Assembly: GCA_025210475.1 (NCBI GenBank)
Contig: JAOARW010000065.1
Coordinates: 62,001 to 126,000, forward strand
Direction: 5' to 3'
DNA: 64,000 bases
From: Carboxylicivirga sp.
Lineage (GTDB): Bacteria > Bacteroidota > Bacteroidia > Bacteroidales > Marinilabiliaceae
How positions within the stretch are numbered: position 1 is the stretch's first letter; each line of letters starts with the position of its first letter. Of this stretch, positions 58,979 to 64,000 are shown in pieces. The translations under genes and the position numbers were made by a program. Below the pieces are notes generated by a model. That model made no database searches. It was not told where the DNA came from and worked only from the letters and a program-made list of their open reading frames with translations.

Positions 58979-61756
58979 ATGGCAGAAGAAAAGAAGGATT
59001 TGTATTTGCTGGATGCTTATGCATTAATTTTCAGGGCCTATTATGCCTTTATTCGCAACCCACGCATTAACTCAAAAGGATTTAATACATCCGCTGTTTT
59101 CGGATTTACCAACTCATTATTGGAGATACTTACCAAAGAAAATCCTTCGCACATTGCTGTGGTTTTCGATCCTTCAGGGCCTACTTTTCGTCATGAGGAA
59201 TATCCTGAATATAAAGCGAATCGTGATGCCACACCTGAGGACATCAAGCTTTCGGTGCCTTATATCAAGCAGTTTATCGAGGCAATGAATATTCCGGTAA
59301 TTGTAAAAGATGGTTTTGAGGCCGATGACGTGATTGGTACACTGTCGGCAAAGGCTTCTGAGGCAGGTTTCAATACCTACATGGTGACACCGGATAAGGA
59401 TTATGCCCAGCTGGTAAAAGATAATGTGTTTATGTACAAACCGCGCAGTAAAGGCGGTGGAATTGATGTGTGGGGCGTTGATGATATAAAGGAAAAATTC
59501 TCGGTTGAGCATCCATTGCAGGTGATTGATATTCTTGCTTTGTGGGGCGATGCTGCCGATAACATTCCTGGCTGTCCCGGAGTGGGCGAAAAGCGGGCTA
59601 AAGATCTGATTAAAGCCTACGGAAGCATCAACGGCATTTATGAGCATGTTGAAGAATTGAAAGGCAAGCAAAAGGAGAACATGATCAACTTCCGCGAGCA
59701 GGTAGAGTTGTCCTATCGTTTGGCAACCATTCGTTTGGATGTGCCAGTTGATTTGGATGCCAATGCCCTGAAAAAGGAAAAGCCCAATATGGATGCCATC
59801 AATAAGCTTTTTGATGAGTTGGAGTTTAAGAATCTGGCTTCACGAATTAATCAATTATATGGTACTTCTCCGGTTCAGGGCGATTTGTTTGGTATGGCTG
59901 CAGCACCACAGGAAACACCTGTGGAGGAAAGCTATTCATCGCGTCAGACCTTGAAAGATGTTGTTCACCATTATTACCTGGTTGATAATGAACAAAAGCT
60001 GGCTTCTTTAAGGGCTGAATTAAGTACAATAAAGCAATTTTGTTTCGATACCGAAACCACATCGGTTAATGCCATGGAAGCTGATTTGGTGGGTATGTCC
60101 TTTGCCTGGAAGGCCAATGAAGCCTACTATGTGCCAGTGATGATTGATGGTGTTGTGAATACCGAACTTGTTCAATCCTTCAAGGCTGTATTTGAAGATG
60201 ATAAAAGCATTAAGATTGCTCAAAACCTGAAGTACGACATGTTGGTGTTGAAGAATTATGGCATCGATGTTAAAGGGCCTTATTTCGATACCATGGTCGC
60301 GCATCACCTTTTGTATCCGGGACTAAAAAATGGCATGGATTTTATGGCCGAAACTTACCTGAATTATACGCCAATTTCCTATGAGTCGGTTGTTGGTCCA
60401 AAGGGTAAGAAGCAAAAGAACATGCGTGATATAGCACCTGAAAATGTGTTGGATTATGCAGCTGAAGATGCCGATATTACTTTACAATTGGCTGAAAAGT
60501 TCCAGGAAGAAGTAAAAGGCAATGCCATTGAGAAGTTGTTGTTTGACATAGAAATGCCTTTGATTGAGGTATTGGCCAACATGGAATTTGAAGGTGTTAA
60601 ACTGGATGACGCCGCTTTAAAAGAGTTTGCCGAAAAGCTACGTGAGCAGATTATCGCCTTGGAGAAGACAATTGAAGACCTGGCTGGTATGCCGTTTAAT
60701 ATTGCCAGTCCAAAGCAGGTAGGTGAGGTCTTGTTTGAGCATCTGAAAATTGATGATAAGGCAAAGAAAACAAAGAGTGGTCAGTATAGTACCAATGAAG
60801 AGACATTGCAAAAACTAAAGGAGCATCATGAGATTATTCCGGCCATACTCGAATATCGTGGTTTGGTGAAATTACTGAATACCTACGTTGAAGCATTGCC
60901 AAAGCTGATTAATGAAAAAACCGGCAAGATTCACACCAGCTACAGTCAGGCAACGGTGGTAACGGGACGTTTAAGCTCCAATAATCCAAACCTTCAGAAT
61001 ATTCCTATACGCGATGAGAACGGGAAGGAGATTCGTAAGGCCTTTACGGCATCGGATGATGAACATGTATTCCTGTCGGCGGATTACTCGCAGGTTGAAT
61101 TGCGTTTGATGGCTCACTTCAGTAAAGATCAGCATTTGATTGAAGCCTTTAATCGGGGAGAAGACATTCATGCGGCAACGGCGGCTAAGATTTTTAAAGT
61201 GCCCCTGGAAGAAGTGGACAGCGATATGCGACGCAAGGCTAAAACAGCCAACTTTGGGATTATCTACGGCATTTCGGCCTTTGGTTTGGCAGAACGTTTA
61301 ACGATTCCACGCAAAGAAGCCAAAGCCATTATTGACGGCTATTTTGAGAGTTTCCCAGGTGTGAAGGCATTTATGGATGGCAGTATTGCCCAGGCGCGCG
61401 AAAAGAATTATGTGGAAACCTTGTTTGGCCGTAAGCGCAATTTGAGCGACATCAATTCGAGAAATGGTGTTGTTCGCGGCATGGCCGAACGTAATGCTAT
61501 CAATGCCCCAATTCAGGGCACTGCTGCTGATGTTATTAAGCAGGCTATGGTGAATATTCAAAAACGCTTTGCGAGCGAAAATATCGCCTCTAAAATGATT
61601 CTGCAGGTGCACGATGAATTGAACTTCGATGTGCTAAAATCAGAGGAGGAAAAGGTCAAAACAATCGTTAAGGAAGAAATGGAAAATGCCATTCAACTTT
61701 CTGTTCCGTTTGAAGTAGATATGGGACAGGGAGTGAATTGGTTAGAGGCACATTGA
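58979..61756 (+). CDS. polA: DNA polymerase I
   Basis: Repair and Okazaki-fragment polymerase of 925 residues. N-terminal 5'-3' exonuclease (residues 1-300: LLDAYALIFRAYYAF, TPDKDYAQLV, ALWGDAADNIPGCPGVGEKRA). A 3'-5' proofreading domain has its acidic residues (CFDTETTSVNAMEADLVG near 355). Polymerase motifs A, B and C are DYSQVELRLMAHFS (near 702), RRKAKTANFGIIYGIS and LQVHDELNFDV (near 875). All three activities appear intact. Unlinked to neighbours; strong terminator follows. Confidence 0.98.
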   Translation: MAEEKKDLYLLDAYALIFRAYYAFIRNPRINSKGFNTSAVFGFTNSLLEILTKENPSHIAVVFDPSGPTFRHEEYPEYKANRDATPEDIKLSVPYIKQFIEAMNIPVIVKDGFEADDVIGTLSAKASEAGFNTYMVTPDKDYAQLVKDNVFMYKPRSKGGGIDVWGVDDIKEKFSVEHPLQVIDILALWGDAADNIPGCPGVGEKRAKDLIKAYGSINGIYEHVEELKGKQKENMINFREQVELSYRLATIRLDVPVDLDANALKKEKPNMDAINKLFDELEFKNLASRINQLYGTSPVQGDLFGMAAAPQETPVEESYSSRQTLKDVVHHYYLVDNEQKLASLRAELSTIKQFCFDTETTSVNAMEADLVGMSFAWKANEAYYVPVMIDGVVNTELVQSFKAVFEDDKSIKIAQNLKYDMLVLKNYGIDVKGPYFDTMVAHHLLYPGLKNGMDFMAETYLNYTPISYESVVGPKGKKQKNMRDIAPENVLDYAAEDADITLQLAEKFQEEVKGNAIEKLLFDIEMPLIEVLANMEFEGVKLDDAALKEFAEKLREQIIALEKTIEDLAGMPFNIASPKQVGEVLFEHLKIDDKAKKTKSGQYSTNEETLQKLKEHHEIIPAILEYRGLVKLLNTYVEALPKLINEKTGKIHTSYSQATVVTGRLSSNNPNLQNIPIRDENGKEIRKAFTASDDEHVFLSADYSQVELRLMAHFSKDQHLIEAFNRGEDIHAATAAKIFKVPLEEVDSDMRRKAKTANFGIIYGISAFGLAERLTIPRKEAKAIIDGYFESFPGVKAFMDGSIAQAREKNYVETLFGRKRNLSDINSRNGVVRGMAERNAINAPIQGTAADVIKQAMVNIQKRFASENIASKMILQVHDELNFDVLKSEEEKVKTIVKEEMENAIQLSVPFEVDMGQGVNWLEAH

Positions 61757-61777
61757 TTATAACCAAATAAATAAACT

Positions 61778-61809
61778 AAATGCCCTGTCTGTTGGATGGG
61801 GCATTTTTT
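61778..61809 (+). terminator. Intrinsic terminator after polA
   Basis: Stem AAATGCCC (61778-61785) with GGGCATTT (61799-61806), 13-base loop, T-run following. Confidence 0.85.
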
Positions 61810-61882
61810 GTTGAATACACTTGTGGGTGAAACAAATGAATGGCCGTAGCGTAAAGAAGTGAATTCTACTAAATTTAAATCA

Positions 61883-62467
61883 ATGAACCAAAACCCTTAT
61901 TGCTCTAATTGCAAGCATTTTGTTGTGAAAGATTACCAATACCAACATTGTGCTCTCACTAATTTACAAGTCGATTTTAAGGATTCGTGTGAATTGTTTG
62001 AGCTACCCGATGTAATTGAGGAACCCAAATCGGAATCAAAAGGTACAGTTAAAAAAGTTGCTTCGCTTGCCTTGGTGCTCTACATTATTTTTAAAGTGAT
62101 TAAAATAAGTGGTGCACTGGATTCCAAACCATCCACAACCTTAATCGATTATGAGGCATTTAAGCGTGATATGTACTTTGCCAAAGAAAATGTACAAAAG
62201 CGGGTTGGAAGGAATAACAAAGAAATAGTTAGAACCTATGTTACTCAAAACAAGGATTTTTCTAAAGCTCATTTTAAGCACGAAATGGAAGTGTGCTACC
62301 ACCATTTAAATGACTCACTGATGAAGTACGATACCTTGATGGTTAGGCATGAATTGTATTATACACCAAACCTAAATGACTCGGTTCAACAACTTCTTTT
62401 TGGTATTGAAGGTACGGTTATTAATTACCAGCATTTTTCTCATTTTAAAATCAAGGAATCTAATTAA
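61883..62467 (+). CDS. Unrecognised protein with N-terminal cysteine cluster and one membrane segment
   Basis: I do not recognise the family. Start at the ATG 61883 (MNQNPYCSNCKHFV); a GTG 24 bases earlier is possible. The first 45 residues hold CSNCKHF, HCAL and SCELF, a pattern for a small zinc-binding motif. A hydrophobic segment (VASLALVLYIIFKVIKISGAL, residues about 60-80) follows. The remainder (about 115 residues) is charged with no motif that I know (KRDMYFAKENVQKRVGRNNK). It lies 9 bases before the next gene, with which it is probably co-transcribed. Confidence 0.7.
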   Translation: MNQNPYCSNCKHFVVKDYQYQHCALTNLQVDFKDSCELFELPDVIEEPKSESKGTVKKVASLALVLYIIFKVIKISGALDSKPSTTLIDYEAFKRDMYFAKENVQKRVGRNNKEIVRTYVTQNKDFSKAHFKHEMEVCYHHLNDSLMKYDTLMVRHELYYTPNLNDSVQQLLFGIEGTVINYQHFSHFKIKESN

Positions 62468-62476
62468 GAAATATCG

Positions 62477-62998
62477 ATGTCAGCAAAATTTAACTTGATT
62501 CGGGGATTAGTTCTACTGTTTATCGCCTTTTTGATTAAAACTCATTCCATTGATGGATTAACAATTAGCTTTGTTTTAATAGCCGATGCGGTATTAACCG
62601 GTTTGATAATAATGGGCATAAACAGGGATCGGGTCGATGCCTATGCAGAAATTTTCCTGGCGATTATTTCCATTATTGTGGTTTTTGTGGTGTTGTTTGA
62701 AACGACTGACAAGGTGATTTGGTACCGCAATTTTATGATGCATAAATTCTGGACAGGCATACAATTGGCTTGTATATCTCTATCAGCTTATAACTGCTGG
62801 AATTTAAACCGAAAAAGGTGGTACTGGCCTGTTTTAATTGTTATGGGTACTGCAGCAATCACCATTTATACCACCGTAAACCATATGCTTAGCTTTTCGA
62901 ATGTACACATTTATTCACCAATGCTGATGATAGGCGGAATATACCTATTGCTTGCTTTAGTCAGCCGATTTAGTCGAATTAAAATAGAAGTCGTATAG
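62477..62998 (+). CDS. Unrecognised small integral membrane protein
   Basis: 173 residues with five or six hydrophobic segments (LIRGLVLLFIAFLI; LIADAVLTGLIIMGI; IFLAIISIIVVFVVLFET; GIQLACISLSAY; WPVLIVMGTAAITIYT; MLMIGGIYLLLALVS) and few charges between them. It has no signature that I know. It is downstream of the cysteine-cluster protein and upstream of a membrane AraC regulator, so the three could form a sensing unit, but this is position only. 258 bases of AT-rich, gene-free DNA follow. Confidence 0.65.
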   Translation: MSAKFNLIRGLVLLFIAFLIKTHSIDGLTISFVLIADAVLTGLIIMGINRDRVDAYAEIFLAIISIIVVFVVLFETTDKVIWYRNFMMHKFWTGIQLACISLSAYNCWNLNRKRWYWPVLIVMGTAAITIYTTVNHMLSFSNVHIYSPMLMIGGIYLLLALVSRFSRIKIEVV

Positions 62999-63187
62999 AT
63001 CGAAATACTTGTGTATTATCTAATTGTTTATTGAGGGTAAGAGCCTAAAAATTAAATGAAGCTTATAAAAACAGCATAGTCATCAAAGTAGAGCAAACTA
63101 TTAGCTATACAATTAGTTAGGGGTTGCTGTCTAAATCCGAACTAATGTTAGTACTGTCTGCTTTCGTTTAAAGGATCAGAGTGGCTA

Positions 63188-63232
63188 TTTAGATTGTATT
63201 GTACTATCTAAAAAATCCCGATATTAGCTTTG
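63188..63232 (+). promoter_or_regulatory. Promoter and inverted repeat of the membrane AraC gene
   Basis: TTG (63199-63201), 23 bases, TAGCTTTG (63225-63232) reads towards 63257. TTTAGAT (63188-63194) and ATCTAAA (63206-63212) form an inverted repeat flanking the TTG, a possible operator. Confidence 0.45.
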
Positions 63233-63256
63233 TACTTGGAAACTAATACATTGTTC

Positions 63257-64000
63257 ATGAACGAATCGATCAATATAGGTGTCTTTGATTTCATCATCTT
63301 TCTCGGCGTTGGGCAAGGAATCTTCCTGTCGTTCATTTTACTTAAAAAAGGAAGAAGTGATAATAGAGTTAATGTCATTCAGGGCCTGTTGTACTTATTT
63401 TTGGCCCTCACTATCTTCGAAGAGCTTTTAAATAACACCGGGTACATAGTTCAGTTACTTCCCATATCTGATTTTTCCGAGCCCTTGAATTTTACCTTTG
63501 GCCCACTCTTTTTTATGTATTGTCATGAGGTGATTTATCGCGATTGTAAACGCAGAAACTGGTGGCATTTATTGCCGGCTGTATTTTGGTTGCTTTATAT
63601 GTTTTTTTACTTTACCCAGCCCGATGCCGCAAAATATAACTCTTATCTGGAAACGAAACATCCTGACTGGAAATATTTGAATGTGATACGACCATATACG
63701 GATGATCCTTTAGGCATCAGAAACTATGTGAATGAACTAACCTTAATTCATTTTATAGTCTATATAAGCTTATCAATTATCTTGTTGGTTAGGAAATTAA
63801 AAGAGGTTAGGCAATCTTTATTAAATGTTCAAAATGAAGCATTGGCGATGTTGCGCAATACATTAATGCATTTTCTGGTTATAGTGGGTATTTTTATGGC
63901 AACGAAGTTTTATTTTGGAATGGATAGCGATGTAGGGAGTTATTTTATTGCAAGCTATATTTCGTTGATGTTTTTTATTACCAGTTATCTGGTGATGAAT
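63257..64000 (+). CDS. Membrane-anchored AraC-type regulator, N-terminal part (3' end outside window)
   Basis: Open from ATG 63257 to the window end (248 codons). It begins MNESINIGVFDFIIFLGVGQ and has six or seven membrane segments (GIFLSFILL; GLLYLFLALTIFEEL; FTFGPLFFMYCHEVIY; LLPAVFWLLYMFFYF; LIHFIVYISLSIILLV; FLVIVGIFMATKFYFGM; YFIASYISLMFFITSYL). FTFGPLFFMY and the LLPAVFWL region are typical of Bacteroidota AraC regulators whose 7TM half is followed by a cytoplasmic helix-turn-helix domain. That DNA-binding half would lie beyond the window, so the call rests on the N-terminal half. It lies downstream of two unknown genes on the same strand. Confidence 0.8.
   Translation, partial: MNESINIGVFDFIIFLGVGQGIFLSFILLKKGRSDNRVNVIQGLLYLFLALTIFEELLNNTGYIVQLLPISDFSEPLNFTFGPLFFMYCHEVIYRDCKRRNWWHLLPAVFWLLYMFFYFTQPDAAKYNSYLETKHPDWKYLNVIRPYTDDPLGIRNYVNELTLIHFIVYISLSIILLVRKLKEVRQSLLNVQNEALAMLRNTLMHFLVIVGIFMATKFYFGMDSDVGSYFIASYISLMFFITSYLVMN

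Overview
The window is chromosomal DNA of a member of the Bacteroidota. The signs are promoters of the TTG-N19-TAnnTTTG type instead of -35/-10 boxes, few Shine-Dalgarno sequences, many lipoprotein signals, GH29 and GH92 glycosidases, a sulfatase, DUF4292 and DUF4097 proteins and a membrane-anchored AraC regulator at the right edge. A polysaccharide-degrading, probably marine, member of class Bacteroidia (Marinilabiliales-like) is my inference. I see no tRNA, rRNA, insertion sequence, prophage or CRISPR array.

Left part (1-36 kb): the 3' end of a larC-like nickel-cofactor gene is followed by a leftward seven-gene operon (881-11209). It encodes a putative outer-membrane barrel, a beta-propeller, an IclR regulator, a large exported protein joining an HzsA-like region with two CxxCH motifs to a SUMF1 domain, a propeller/di-heme cytochrome, a Rid/chorismatase-like protein and a sulfatase. 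A promoter with a KdgR-like palindrome precedes it. I regard this as the best candidate for an undescribed system. Next come Crp and OsmC (divergent), AraC and alpha-L-fucosidase (divergent), pheS, three secreted cyclophilins with odd insertions, a LysE exporter, a DUF4097 repeat protein, arsC, prfB (whose first 21 codons lie in another frame, joined by the classical +1 frameshift), a pseudoprotease-TPR protein, a Na/Pi cotransporter and a GH92 mannosidase. metY is preceded by a leader peptide ending in HMMMCMMMTR, and hom, a CDF transporter and hemW follow.

Middle (36-39.3 kb): an exact parS match (36043-36058) lies upstream of hemW. The leftward group rpiB-lutB-rrf2 and the rightward nadA are separated by a 460-base AT-rich gap full of TTAACA motifs. 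Left of this gap most genes point left; right of it nearly all point right. With a second exact parS directly after mnmG (50269-50284), this suggests a segment near the replication origin.

Right part (39.3-64 kb): compact rightward housekeeping runs. These are nadA-response regulator-ruvB-flippase-dut-TPR-DUF4292-EnvC; an anti-sigma-like ATPase, ybeY, mnmG, ade and uvrC; then dtd-MazG-deoC, an ArsR regulator with queD, and polA. Leftward lplA and a polyprenyl synthase interrupt them. The end holds two unrecognised genes and the 7TM half of a membrane AraC regulator cut by the window edge. The other hidden structure is an array of 16-base near-palindromes spaced 41-42 bases (26000-26219) in the longest gene-free gap.
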